From Candidatus Melainabacteria bacterium (lineage in GTDB: Bacteria > Cyanobacteriota > Vampirovibrionia > Obscuribacterales > Obscuribacteraceae), in NCBI GenBank assembly GCA_016716405.1, contig JADJWK010000004.1, positions 186,001-250,000 of the forward strand: DNA of 64,000 bases, written 5' to 3'. The position numbers and the translations under genes were made by a program. Numbering within the stretch: position 1 is the stretch's first letter; every line of letters starts with the position of its first letter. Below, in pieces: positions 1 through 7,902 of the stretch. The notes under the pieces are model-generated. The model was not told the origin of the DNA, searched no databases, and was given only the letters and a program-made list of their open reading frames with translations.

Positions 1-125
1 GTGTCGATGATATGATGGGCAGTGACCGTGCCCTTGCAGCGGTTGGCGATATCCCAGGCCACCTCGGCGGCGAATTTCGACTGCTCCGAACCGCTCAGTC
101 CATATAGTATTGAAATCGAAGACAT
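1..125 (-). CDS. Universal stress protein, N-terminal part (runs off the window)
   Basis: The minus strand opens with ATG at 125-123, preceded by a strong AAGGAGG ribosome site 8 nt upstream. The frame stays open to the window edge (41 codons). The peptide begins MSSISILYGLSGSEQSKFAA and continues to an HHIID segment. This is the usual first strand, first helix and second strand of a Usp alpha/beta domain, with the start of the nucleotide-binding region after a D/S position. It is the last visible gene of a minus-strand operon that already holds five other Usp genes or domains. The C-terminal G-2x-G-9x-G(S/T) motif lies outside the window, so family assignment rests on the N-terminus and the context. 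Confidence 0.7.
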   Translation of the reverse strand, partial: MSSISILYGLSGSEQSKFAAEVAWDIANRCKGTVTAHHIID

Positions 126-197
126 GGCTCAGGCCTCCTTAACCTGACCTGATCTTACCGGCACCAGATAACCCGGACATCAATCGCAGGGCTTAGC

Positions 198-881
198 CTA
201 TTTGAGAGTCTCCAGATAATCGGCGATCGCGTCGATCTCTTCCCTGGAAAGCCCGGACGGCGGCATCACCGCTCCGCGGCTGCCATATTCGCCCTCACCG
301 CCGACGATAAGCTCGGCTCCGAGAATATGATTATCGATGGATTCCCGGGTGCGGCGCCCACCGACCCCGTCGAGAGCCGGAGCGAAGCTACCCCCGATGC
401 CTCCGACACTGTGACAGGCGAGACAGCCCTTGGAAGCGACCAGAGCGCGTCCCGGCATCTTCTCCTTCTTATTCTGCCCTTCAAGGCCGTGACCGACGAT
501 TTTGAAGCCGCCTTCGGGCTCCGGGATTGTCATCAGAAAAGCAGCAATAGACCTGGCCTGCTTATCCGGAATGCGAGGGTGGGGCATCAGCTCGTACTCG
601 CCGTACTGACTGCTGAACTTTTCCACCGCTCCTTTCGAGTCGCTGATTCTCGATATAAGGAAATCCAGGCTGCGCCGCCCGCCTATGCCGTCGAAAGGCG
701 GTGCCAGGCAGCCTCCCTGACCGCCTGCCGTATGGCAGGTAGAGCACTTATGCATCTCGAGATATCTCTTCCCCTGCCTCGTCAGAGCAGTCTGAGCCGC
801 CGGCTTATAAGGCTCGGAGGCTGCTGCTGGAAGGGAGACCAGCGTCAGGATAACGACCAGAGTGAGATTTGTTTTTCTCAT
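198..881 (-). CDS. Exported diheme cytochrome c
   Basis: 227 aa. A signal peptide covers about residues 1-22 (hydrophobic core, AAA/S cleavage region). Two class I cytochrome c domains follow in tandem, with CXXCH heme sites at C46-C49-H50 and C153-C156-H157. Each domain has a downstream Met (M99 in LMP, M206 in VMPP) suitable as sixth ligand, and each has the GxGG after the heme site. It would be a periplasmic electron carrier or the diheme subunit of an oxidoreductase; no catalytic partner is visible. It sits 14 nt downstream of a Usp gene and 72 nt upstream of another, so it belongs to the stress operon. The start has only a weak AGAGAA ribosome site. Diheme carrier is certain from the motifs; the redox partner is unknown. 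Confidence 0.9.
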   Translation of the reverse strand: MRKTNLTLVVILTLVSLPAAASEPYKPAAQTALTRQGKRYLEMHKCSTCHTAGGQGGCLAPPFDGIGGRRSLDFLISRISDSKGAVEKFSSQYGEYELMPHPRIPDKQARSIAAFLMTIPEPEGGFKIVGHGLEGQNKKEKMPGRALVASKGCLACHSVGGIGGSFAPALDGVGGRRTRESIDNHILGAELIVGGEGEYGSRGAVMPPSGLSREEIDAIADYLETLK

Positions 882-895
882 CTATTCTCTTGATT

Positions 896-1399
896 TTAAG
901 TGATTGTGACCTGGACACGAGCATCTTTCCACTCGGAAGGATCGCCCTGGCCTCTTTCATGATGAGGCAAACCGACAATGATCACTTTACAGGGGCTGTG
1001 CACCAGGACATTATAGGAGACACTACCCAGGATCAATTGACCGAGGCCTTCTCTTCCGTGCGAGCAGAGAACAATCATATCGCTTTCCCATTTCTTCGCC
1101 AGGTTGACAATCTCCTCCACCGGGGCCCCCTCGACGAATTCCCGGGAGACCATGATCTCGGGCGATTCTTTCTTGAGGGTCTTCTCGATGGTGGACATGA
1201 GGTTCTCGGCATACTTGCGAGCTTCCTTCATGAGCTTGTCCAGATAGACCTGGCTCGACACCATGGAGCGCTCGACAATGAGAGTATGGAGGACATGGAC
1301 CAGACGAATCTCGGTTTTGGCGGGCCACTTGTAGGACAGCAAGAACTCGATTTGAGACTTGGCGACGAAATCGTCCTCCACAGGAACCAGTACTTTCAT
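896..1399 (-). CDS. Universal stress protein (single Usp domain)
   Basis: 167 aa, slightly longer than a minimal Usp (about 140-150 aa). The N-terminus has the beta1 strand MKVLVPVEDDFVAKSQIEF with the acidic residue of the nucleotide site. The C-terminal part holds SHGREGLGQLILGSV, matching the G-2x-G-9x-G(S/T) ATP-binding signature, followed by the usual VHSPCKVIIV strand. By family knowledge the protein is a cytoplasmic dimer that binds ATP or AMP and helps survival under stress or energy limitation. Its ATG overlaps the stop of the upstream Usp gene (ATGA, 1396-1399), so the two are probably translationally coupled. The last 16 residues beyond the Usp fold have no recognised motif. Confidence 0.92.
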   Translation of the reverse strand: MKVLVPVEDDFVAKSQIEFLLSYKWPAKTEIRLVHVLHTLIVERSMVSSQVYLDKLMKEARKYAENLMSTIEKTLKKESPEIMVSREFVEGAPVEEIVNLAKKWESDMIVLCSHGREGLGQLILGSVSYNVLVHSPCKVIIVGLPHHERGQGDPSEWKDARVQVTIT

Positions 1400-1845
1400 T
1401 TCTCAACCTCCTGAACCCTCACTACCTGAACCGAACAGGGCGCCTGCTTGAGCACGGTCTCAGCGACGCTACCTACCATGAACCGGCGGCAGCCGCTATG
1501 ACCATGAGATCCCAGAACAATGAGATCGGCAGGCCAGGAGGCGGCTCGCTCGACGATGGACTCCGCGGGCGATCCGCATACTACCTGAGTCGACATTCCT
1601 GGAAGTGAGCGGCTGGAAAGCTTTCGTTTCAGACGCTTGAGACCGCGCTCGGCTATCACTCCACAATCTTTGAGCATCTCGCTCGAGCACTGGGCTTCCT
1701 CCTCGTCGTCCTGGAAAACGCCGGGAGCGGGCTCCGCCACGCAGAGGATCAGGAACTCGTCTTCTTCCCCCCAGCGTCTTCCCGAGACGAAGTCCAGGGC
1801 CTGGTCTGAGCAGTCGGTTCCATCGATGGCGACAAGTATTCTCAT
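1396..1845 (-). CDS. Universal stress protein (single Usp domain)
   Basis: 149 aa, a standard single Usp domain. It begins MRILVAIDGTDCSDQALDF (beta1 with D8) and ends with the SHGHSGCRRFMVGSV nucleotide loop and the QAPCSVQVVRV strand. It overlaps the next Usp by 4 nt and lies 10 nt downstream of the avidin-like gene. It is clearly divergent from its neighbours, so the cluster is an old set of paralogs rather than a recent duplication. Likely role: ATP-binding stress protein of the cytoplasm. Confidence 0.92.
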   Translation of the reverse strand: MRILVAIDGTDCSDQALDFVSGRRWGEEDEFLILCVAEPAPGVFQDDEEEAQCSSEMLKDCGVIAERGLKRLKRKLSSRSLPGMSTQVVCGSPAESIVERAASWPADLIVLGSHGHSGCRRFMVGSVAETVLKQAPCSVQVVRVQEVEK

Positions 1846-1855
1846 CTTCCCTCGC

Positions 1856-2332
1856 CTATTTCAAGGATACTTTGAATGGATAAGAGGGAGACATAGTGGG
1901 CCTGTCGAAAAGATTCAGGTCCCGCTTCTCTTCGCCCTGGACACGCTTGAAAGTATCGGCTCCGGTCCAGAAACCGGCCCAGAGATGTCGCGCCTCGAGC
2001 TTCTCGGGAATCGCCCTGGCCAGATGCCACATGGTCTCGATACGTGGACCATCGAGCCCCCAGGTATGCTGTCCGGACCAGGAAGTGAGACAGCCGTACT
2101 TGCCGAAATTCACGCTGAAGCTGATCAGGTCATCGCTGACGAATCCGGTGAGAGCGAACTCCTCGTCGGGATCATGAGCACCGACCCCGGTCTTGAAGGT
2201 ACCCTCGAGAAGCCCGTTCTCCAGGGCCGCCAGGTGAACTTCCGAACCGTGCTGGTTGCGCCAGAGCCCCAGGAAATTGACCGACTCCCCGGTTTTCTTG
2301 GTCAAAACAGATTTGGCTGCGCTGGCATTCAT
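1856..2332 (-). CDS. Avidin/streptavidin-family protein, probably cytoplasmic
   Basis: 158 aa from the ATG at 2332, chosen because AAGGAG lies 9 nt upstream; an upstream in-frame start would run into the preceding Usp gene. The whole avidin fold can be followed against streptavidin: G-W-x-N-Q-x-G-S at residues 22-30 (W24, N26, S30), L-E-G-T-F near 42-46, V-G at 50-51, T83-x-W85-S-G-Q (streptavidin T90, W92), I98-x-T-x-W102 (W108), W118 (W120), and G124-x-D126-T-F (D128). W118 and D126 keep the exact eight-residue spacing. Two biotin contacts differ: Y43 is F46, and W79 appears as F76. No signal peptide is visible, whereas known avidins are mostly secreted. A further 27 residues follow the fold. 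It lies between two Usp genes in one operon. Biotin binding is an inference from the conserved residues. Confidence 0.85.
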   Translation of the reverse strand: MNASAAKSVLTKKTGESVNFLGLWRNQHGSEVHLAALENGLLEGTFKTGVGAHDPDEEFALTGFVSDDLISFSVNFGKYGCLTSWSGQHTWGLDGPRIETMWHLARAIPEKLEARHLWAGFWTGADTFKRVQGEEKRDLNLFDRPTMSPSYPFKVSLK

Positions 2333-2351
2333 GGCATTTTCTCCTTCACCA

Positions 2352-2792
2352 TCAGAGTTTGGGCGGACGAACGACAAGCACCGAGCAGAGCGCATAAGTG
2401 AGCACCGCGGTAGAGACGCTGCCGATCATGGTGCGGGTGAGCTCCCTGCGTCCGTGGGAGCCGAGAATCGCCACATCGGCTTCCCAGCTCTCGATCACTT
2501 CGAGAATCTTCTCCTTGGCGTAGCCATGCTCGACACTCTGGATGATTTTCGCATCCGGAAACTTCAGGGCGAGCTTCTGGGCAGCTTCTCTGACCAGGCT
2601 CTTGCCTCTCTCGAGCCGGCGATTGCCGATATCGACGATGAAAGAATTGTCCTCCTGGGACAGATCCGCCGGAAGAGGCGGCACCACGTGCAGAATATTG
2701 AAGAGCACTTCCCCGGGCCAGTTGTGATTGCTGACGAACTCGATCTGTGGTCCGGCGAAATAAGAGTCTTCGATGGCGATTAGGATTCGCAT
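2352..2792 (-). CDS. Universal stress protein (single Usp domain)
   Basis: 146 aa, standard Usp length. It starts MRILIAIEDSYFAGPQIEF and ends with the nucleotide-binding loop SHGRRELTRTMIGSV and the CSVLVVRPP strand. In the motif the second Gly of G-2x-G is Glu (SHGRRE), which may weaken ATP binding compared with its neighbours. It lies 19 nt downstream of the double Usp gene and 19 nt upstream of the avidin-like gene, in the same minus-strand operon. Confidence 0.9.
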   Translation of the reverse strand: MRILIAIEDSYFAGPQIEFVSNHNWPGEVLFNILHVVPPLPADLSQEDNSFIVDIGNRRLERGKSLVREAAQKLALKFPDAKIIQSVEHGYAKEKILEVIESWEADVAILGSHGRRELTRTMIGSVSTAVLTYALCSVLVVRPPKL

Positions 2793-2811
2793 TTCTCTCC
2801 TCCTGACCCGG

Positions 2812-3726
2812 TCAGCTTTTCTTGGCAGTGCCGGCGGAAGCGGCTTTCTTGCCGCCCTTGCCGGCCTTTCCCTCGTGCTTGAAGACGAGCACGCTGGTGG
2901 GGGAGTTGCGAACCACCTGGCTGGCGGTTGTCCCGAGCACCATCTCGTCCACCCTCTTGAATCCGTAGGCGCCCATGATCAAAAGGCTTCTGGACTTCTC
3001 GGCATAATCCATCAGGGTCTGGGCGTGAGGTCCCTTTTCGATGCGGAAGACGTCCTTGTCATGGAACTCACGCAAGTAAGGCTCACCCTGCTCGACGGTG
3101 ATTTGCGCTTCGGCGGCGCTCTCGCCTTCGGCTACAACAGTGAGAGCGCGTAGAGTCTTGTGAGTCTCCTTGGCCATTTGCTCGGCGGCTAAAAGAGCTC
3201 CTTTGGCGGCTTCGCTGCCGTCGTAAGCGACCAGAAGCTGGTCGATCTCTTTCAGGGAATTGACCGCCACAAGGACCGGACTGTACGAGTTGAGCACCAC
3301 CCTCTCCGCCACCGATCCGGTCATGAGATTGCTGGGAGATTGCTTGGCGCCTTTGCCTTTATGACCCATAACCACCAGGTCGTGGGTGCGGGAGCGCTTC
3401 ACTACTTCCTCGACGATATGACCGATGTCGAGATGGCTCTCCACGGCTATACCGCGTTCTTTTGCCTCTTTGGCGAAAAGCTCGAGAACGACGGTGCCGA
3501 TTTTCTTGATTGCCCGGAAGACCCGATCCTCGGTATCGGCAGCTACGGAGAAGCCCAGCTCCTCCCCGAACTCCGGAGCGATGAAGAGCTCGACGAGCCT
3601 GGGGTCCACCACGTGCTGAGCCGAGATTTCAGCATCCAGCTCGCCGGCCAGCCAGAAGGCGTATTCGGCGGCTCTCTGACTGTATTCCGAACCGTCAACG
3701 GCTACCAGGATGTTTCTGAAAGGCAT
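2812..3726 (-). CDS. Tandem-domain universal stress protein
   Basis: 304 aa from the ATG at 3726, chosen because AGAGGAGAT precedes it by 7 nt and the Usp fold begins at once (MPFRNILVAVDGSEYSQRAA). An upstream in-frame extension of 31 residues is unlike Usp. Domain 1 (about 1-155) ends with GHKGKGAKQSPSNLMTGSVAERV, a G-2x-G loop with an insertion before the final GS. Domain 2 (about 160-285) ends with GAYGFKRVDEMVLGTTASQVV. A Lys/Ala/Gly-rich tail closes the protein. Two-domain Usps form pseudodimers. This is the first gene of the minus-strand stress operon, 230 nt downstream of the terminator of the preceding operon, so the promoter should lie in 3727-3957. No confident -10/-35 pair was seen there. 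Confidence 0.93.
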   Translation of the reverse strand: MPFRNILVAVDGSEYSQRAAEYAFWLAGELDAEISAQHVVDPRLVELFIAPEFGEELGFSVAADTEDRVFRAIKKIGTVVLELFAKEAKERGIAVESHLDIGHIVEEVVKRSRTHDLVVMGHKGKGAKQSPSNLMTGSVAERVVLNSYSPVLVAVNSLKEIDQLLVAYDGSEAAKGALLAAEQMAKETHKTLRALTVVAEGESAAEAQITVEQGEPYLREFHDKDVFRIEKGPHAQTLMDYAEKSRSLLIMGAYGFKRVDEMVLGTTASQVVRNSPTSVLVFKHEGKAGKGGKKAASAGTAKKS

Positions 3727-3957
3727 CTCTATCTCCTCTTTTTCGCAGCTTCTCCCACGACAATTCAATTTCACCAGATTGCCAGCAAAATGGATAACGG
3801 CCGGAAGACGGATTCTCATCTCTTGACCACCGCCAGGAAGTCAACAGACTCGGACACCTCCATGAAATCATCCCGGAAGATGATACCAGGTCAGTCTTTC
3901 GACCATAAACTGGATATAGCCTACAAACGGACGCGAAAGACTCGTCCTGAAGACATC

Positions 3958-3993
3958 AGAGAGACCGGAGCGAGAATTCGCTCCGGTCTCTCT
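3958..3993 (-). terminator. Strong hairpin, intrinsic terminator of the P-ATPase/HxlR operon
   Basis: A perfect 16-bp inverted repeat (arms 3958-3973 and 3978-3993) with a GAAT loop lies 21 nt beyond the stop of the HxlR gene. The T run (CTTTT at 3992-3996) is on the plus side, so on the minus strand the stem is preceded by A residues rather than followed by U. It may therefore end transcription from both sides with unequal efficiency. It marks the border between two minus-strand operons. Confidence 0.75.
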
Positions 3994-4014
3994 TTTCTAC
4001 TCAATTTTTCGCTA

Positions 4015-4437
4015 TCAGTCTCTTCGCTCCGGACAGTCGATCGCCGCAGGATCGATATCGACTCCGCCAAGATGCGACTGCATCGGACAGCAGCATGAGG
4101 ATGGCGAGATCTCATCGGCGAGCCGCTTGAGCGAGACCATGATCGAGAGGAGCTTGCAGCCGCGCTCGGTGATACTGTGCTCCACACGGGGCACCTTTTC
4201 GTCGTACTTGACCCGGAGAATCATGCCATGGGCTTCGAGATCTTTGAGACGCTCCTGCAAGCATTTCATGCTGAGCCCGGGGATCCGGCTCAAGAACTGC
4301 CTGGTGCGTGTGGGTTGAATCGAGACCTCACGCATTATCTCGACGGTCCACTTTGCCGAGATCAACTTCATGATCGAGTTGATCGGACAACCGGCCTGTC
4401 GGACTTCCGGTGCGCTGACAACAACTTGCTCGTTCAA
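4015..4437 (-). CDS. HxlR-family winged-helix transcriptional regulator with C-terminal Cys cluster
   Basis: 140 aa. HxlR hallmarks are present: C17-P-I near the N-terminus, KW-T at 29-31 in the first helix, RFL..IPG-S-K-L-Q-RL-LE-G for the DNA-reading helices (about 47-71), the wing at KVPRVEH (81-87), and S-IT-G. The family senses redox state, aldehydes or small molecules, often through Cys. Here an unusual C115-C116-C117 run follows the winged helix, with further Cys at 59, 94 and near the C-terminus. That suggests a thiol or metal switch. The start is TTG with AAGGAG 9 nt upstream. It is the last gene of the Usp/P-ATPase/cytochrome operon and may autoregulate it. Confidence 0.88.
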   Translation of the reverse strand: MNEQVVVSAPEVRQAGCPINSIMKLISAKWTVEIMREVSIQPTRTRQFLSRIPGLSMKCLQERLKDLEAHGMILRVKYDEKVPRVEHSITERGCKLLSIMVSLKRLADEISPSSCCCPMQSHLGGVDIDPAAIDCPERRD

Positions 4438-4518
4438 AAGAGATTCTCCTTCCGTACTGTTTCCAGTCTCACCAGAGAAGCTCTTTCCGTCATCGTCCGA
4501 AGTACTGATCGCCGGGGC

Positions 4519-4878
4519 CTATTTACTCTTCTTCTTGGGATCTCCGGCCGGCCCTTTTTTGGAATCCTCTTTGCACAGCTTCTTCACATAGTTATACAGG
4601 GGAGTGAGCATCTCGTCGCTGCTTATCAAATGCTCGTAGTGCGGCATGTCGCCCAGGGGCTCGTTGAGATAAGCTTTGAACGTGGCATAAGTGACCAGGA
4701 CATTGGATCCCTTGATGGGTTTGCCCGGCTTGACGAGGTTGCCGCCGTCCTGATGGCAGCTCGCACAATGAGTCTTGAAGAGCTTCTTGCCGTCCGGGGC
4801 TTTCTTCTCACCGCTCTTAGCCGCAAAGGCCGCAGGCACAGCGATCATCATGAAAAGCACTAAGAGTGTTCTGGCCAT
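4519..4878 (-). CDS. Exported monoheme cytochrome c, cytochrome c6-like
   Basis: 119 aa with a signal peptide (about 1-20, cleavage after AFAA). One heme site C38-A-S-C41-H42 is followed by QDGGNLVKPGKP, which resembles the N-x-(I/V)-x-P-x-K/P stretch of cytochrome c6/c553. M78 (GDMPHY) is a plausible axial ligand. A Lys-rich tail (GPAGDPKKKSK) ends the protein. It would carry electrons in the periplasm. AAGGAG precedes the ATG by 6-7 nt. It lies 24 nt downstream of the small membrane protein and 81 nt upstream of the HxlR gene. Confidence 0.9.
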   Translation of the reverse strand: MARTLLVLFMMIAVPAAFAAKSGEKKAPDGKKLFKTHCASCHQDGGNLVKPGKPIKGSNVLVTYATFKAYLNEPLGDMPHYEHLISSDEMLTPLYNYVKKLCKEDSKKGPAGDPKKKSK

Positions 4879-4902
4879 CGAATTCTCCTTATAACATCCG
4901 GA

Positions 4903-5160
4903 TCAGAAAGGTGCCTTGCCGGCAGCACCTATATTGGGGCTGTGCGCTATGTGAGGCTCTTCCAGCTCATCCAGGCTGGGCTCGCGGAAGGTGGCATGCA
5001 GGACGTTGCCCACCGGATCCTCGGCATAGCCGACCTCGGTGGTGACATCCCCTTCCTCATCGCGAAAGCGCGGCTCCTCAACCATCTTGAAAAACTTGAT
5101 CACGGCGAGGATATTCAAGATGGCATAGATATAGAAGGCGATAACCAGAATGACTTTCAT
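4903..5160 (-). CDS. Small membrane-anchored protein of the P-ATPase operon
   Basis: 85 aa, not recognised. One transmembrane segment spans about residues 2-24 (VILVIAFYIYAILNILAVIKF), followed by a 60-residue acidic tail with HSPN near the end. Its ATG overlaps the TGA of the P-ATPase gene (TCATGA, 5157-5160), and its GAGG ribosome site lies inside that gene. Tight coupling suggests a regulatory or accessory peptide of the pump. This is inference from position only. Confidence 0.75.
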   Translation of the reverse strand: MKVILVIAFYIYAILNILAVIKFFKMVEEPRFRDEEGDVTTEVGYAEDPVGNVLHATFREPSLDELEEPHIAHSPNIGAAGKAPF

Positions 5161-7901
5161 GAGCGTTTTCCTCTAAGGAAATTGTAAACCAGACAGAGCG
5201 CATAAGATACAAGCGATAGTCCGATTGCGATACCGAGACAGGGAAGCTCCAGGGAGACGGTGTTCAGGACGACCTGCAGGGGAGGCAGATAGACCGCTGC
5301 TGCGGTGAGCAGATAAGAGATGACCATGCAGATATACATGTACTTGTTGACCGAGACCCGCTCTTTACGAGAATCGAGAAAAAGCCATCCCCAGGCCTGC
5401 ATGAGCAGAGCCAGGGCTATGGTGGTGAAAGCCACGGTGGTGACAAAAGTATCGCCCCCGGTGACCACCCGGCTCATGTGAATGGCAACAAGCACCGCCG
5501 CCGATACGACGACGCTGCGCATGAGTATCTGCTCTTTCTCGAAAGAACCGAGAAATGGCGAGCCCGGGGCCCGGGGCGGATGGCTCATGATGCCCGGAGA
5601 AGCCTCCTGCATGACTATGCCCAGGCCCGGAAAGATATGCATGATCAGATTCAGCCAGAGAAGCTGCAAGGGCGTCATGGCGAGGGTTCCATCGAAGGCC
5701 ATGGCCACTGCCACGGTAATCACCGAAGCCACCGCAGCGGTGAGAAGATAACAGATGGAGCGCTTGATGTTCTCGTAGATTACCCTGCCCTGCCGGATTG
5801 CGCTGACTATGGTGGTGAAATTGTCGTCGGTGATCACCATATTCGATGCTTCCCGGGCGAGGTCCGTACCACCCTTGCCCATGGCGACTCCTATGTCGGC
5901 CTGCTGGAGAGCGGGAGCGTCATTGACGCCGTCACCGGTCATGGCGACGACTTCGCCCCTTTCTTGAAGAGCGCGGACGATATTGAGCTTCATGGACGGT
6001 GTCACTCTGGCGACCACCGAAGTCGAGGCAAGCCGGCCTGTGAGCTCCCGGGACTCGAGCTTGCCGAGCTGGGCTCCGGTTGCCACCGAATCTTTATTGC
6101 CGTCCACCATCAGATCGAGCTCCTCGGCGATGGAAGTGGCGGTGGCAAGCTGGTCGCCGGTCAGCATCATCACTCTGATACCGGCTTCCTTGCACTGATG
6201 CATCGAATCGCTCACACCTTCCCTCAGAGTGTCCTTCATGGCGATGAGACCGACGAAAACCAGACCTTCGTCGAGCATATCGGGCTGGCAGCGATCGTTG
6301 TCCTCGTCCAGCTCCTTGATGGCGAAAGCGAGAACCCGCAAACCATGCCGGGCCAGATCCTCATTCTTATCGGCATAATAGCGGCGATCATCCGGGCCCA
6401 AGCCCTCGATGCCGTTGCCAGTAAGAATCCGGCTGCAGGCCCCGAGCACCACCTCGGGAGAGCCCTTGACATAAAGCTCCCGGCGGCCTCCCTCGCCGCG
6501 GTGCATTGTAGCCATCATCTTGCGGCTCAGGCAGAAAGGGAGCTCGGAGAGGCGCGGATAGTGGCTTCGCGTATCGTCGTCGAGAACACCGCTCTTCGAT
6601 GCCACCACCAGTAAAGCCCCTTCGGTAGGGTCGCCCTGGATCGTCCAGCAGTCATTCTCTTCGTCGAACTCGAGACTGGCATCATTGCACAGATAGGCCG
6701 AGAGAAAGAGCCTGGAGAGAACAGGATCCGAGCCGCTGTCCACAGGATTGGAATCACGAACGATCTCGCCCACCGGCGCATAGCCCGAGCCGGTCACCTT
6801 GAGATGCGTTCCACCGGCGACGATATCGGTGGCGGTGAGCTTATTCTCAGTCAGGGTCCCGGTCTTGTCCGAGCAGATAATGGTGGTGCACCCGAGAGTC
6901 TCCACGGCGGACAGCTGACGCACCAGGGTGCCGAGCTTCACCATACGCTGCACACCGATAGCCAGAGCCAGGGTGGCCACCACCGGCAGTCCCTCCGGTA
7001 TCGCCGCCACCGCCAGGGCGATGCCGGCTTCGAGCATCTTCCAGAAATCATGCTTGTAAAGCATTCCGGTGCCGAGGACGAGCACGCAGACAATCACGGT
7101 CAGGACCGTGAGCTGACCGCCCAGCTCATCGAGATTCTTCTCCAGGGGCGTGGGCTGGCGATGCCCTTCGATCAGAGACTTTTGAAGCTCGCCCAGGCTG
7201 GTCCTGGCCCCGGTGCGCAGCACCAGACCGAGACCGCGGCCGTCCAGGACATGGGTGCCGTGATAAGCGATGGTGCTCAGGCGATCATCCTCGATTCCGT
7301 CCACCGGCTCGGCTGATTTTGCCTGAGAAACGCTTTCGCCGGTCAGAACCGACTCATCCATGGTAAGCCCGGCAGCCTCGATGAGTCTCAGATCGGCAGG
7401 TACCCGGGAGCCGGCTTCCAGGACCACGAGATCGCCTGGCACCAGACTGGCGGCCGGAACAGTCTGATCGTGTCCCTGACGGCGAATCCGGGCGGAAGGA
7501 GAGGCAATTTTCGCCAGGGCGGCAAGGGATACGCTGGCTCGCCATTCAGTGAGAAAGCCGACCAGAGCATTGATGAAAACGGCTGCCAGAATTGCGGCAG
7601 CCTGGAGATGATCCCCGGTGAGAAAAGATATCCCCGATGCCACCAGAAGGAGCACCACCACAGATGATACGAACTGGCGAAGGAAGATCTCAGCCGGTGT
7701 GGTCGCCGGTCTTGCTTCCACTTCGTTGAGACCGTAAGCGGCCACCCTCTCCTCGACCTGCTTCAGAGAAAGCCCGTTTTCCCTGTCGCTTTCCAGGCGC
7801 TGGATGAGGCTGAGACTATCCATGCCGGCAAAATACTCAAGACCCGGCGAGTCTGAGTCGACGGTGATCGTGGAATTTACAGCGGCGCCGGATCCGGTCA
7901 T
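5157..7901 (-). CDS. P2-type cation-transporting ATPase with non-canonical ion ligands
   Basis: 914 aa from the ATG at 7901, one nt after the stop of the upstream Usp; a TTG at 7970 would overlap that gene. In order: N-terminal cation-ATPase domain, TGES dephosphorylation loop (about 187-190), PEGLP in M4 (302-306), phosphorylation site D345-KTGTLT, nucleotide domain with KGSPEVVL, and the GDGVNDAPAL hinge. Six C-terminal membrane segments follow. It resembles the SERCA/PMA1-type Ca2+ pumps, but aligned with SERCA the M5 ligands N768 and E771 are Ala and Ser, and in M6 T799 and D800 are Met and His (NLIMHIFPG). E309 in PEGLP is kept. The ion is therefore uncertain; Ca2+ is doubtful. It is cotranscribed with Usp, a small membrane protein, cytochrome c and HxlR. 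Confidence 0.92.
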   Translation of the reverse strand: MTGSGAAVNSTITVDSDSPGLEYFAGMDSLSLIQRLESDRENGLSLKQVEERVAAYGLNEVEARPATTPAEIFLRQFVSSVVVLLLVASGISFLTGDHLQAAAILAAVFINALVGFLTEWRASVSLAALAKIASPSARIRRQGHDQTVPAASLVPGDLVVLEAGSRVPADLRLIEAAGLTMDESVLTGESVSQAKSAEPVDGIEDDRLSTIAYHGTHVLDGRGLGLVLRTGARTSLGELQKSLIEGHRQPTPLEKNLDELGGQLTVLTVIVCVLVLGTGMLYKHDFWKMLEAGIALAVAAIPEGLPVVATLALAIGVQRMVKLGTLVRQLSAVETLGCTTIICSDKTGTLTENKLTATDIVAGGTHLKVTGSGYAPVGEIVRDSNPVDSGSDPVLSRLFLSAYLCNDASLEFDEENDCWTIQGDPTEGALLVVASKSGVLDDDTRSHYPRLSELPFCLSRKMMATMHRGEGGRRELYVKGSPEVVLGACSRILTGNGIEGLGPDDRRYYADKNEDLARHGLRVLAFAIKELDEDNDRCQPDMLDEGLVFVGLIAMKDTLREGVSDSMHQCKEAGIRVMMLTGDQLATATSIAEELDLMVDGNKDSVATGAQLGKLESRELTGRLASTSVVARVTPSMKLNIVRALQERGEVVAMTGDGVNDAPALQQADIGVAMGKGGTDLAREASNMVITDDNFTTIVSAIRQGRVIYENIKRSICYLLTAAVASVITVAVAMAFDGTLAMTPLQLLWLNLIMHIFPGLGIVMQEASPGIMSHPPRAPGSPFLGSFEKEQILMRSVVVSAAVLVAIHMSRVVTGGDTFVTTVAFTTIALALLMQAWGWLFLDSRKERVSVNKYMYICMVISYLLTAAAVYLPPLQVVLNTVSLELPCLGIAIGLSLVSYALCLVYNFLRGKRS

Positions 7902-7902
7902 T

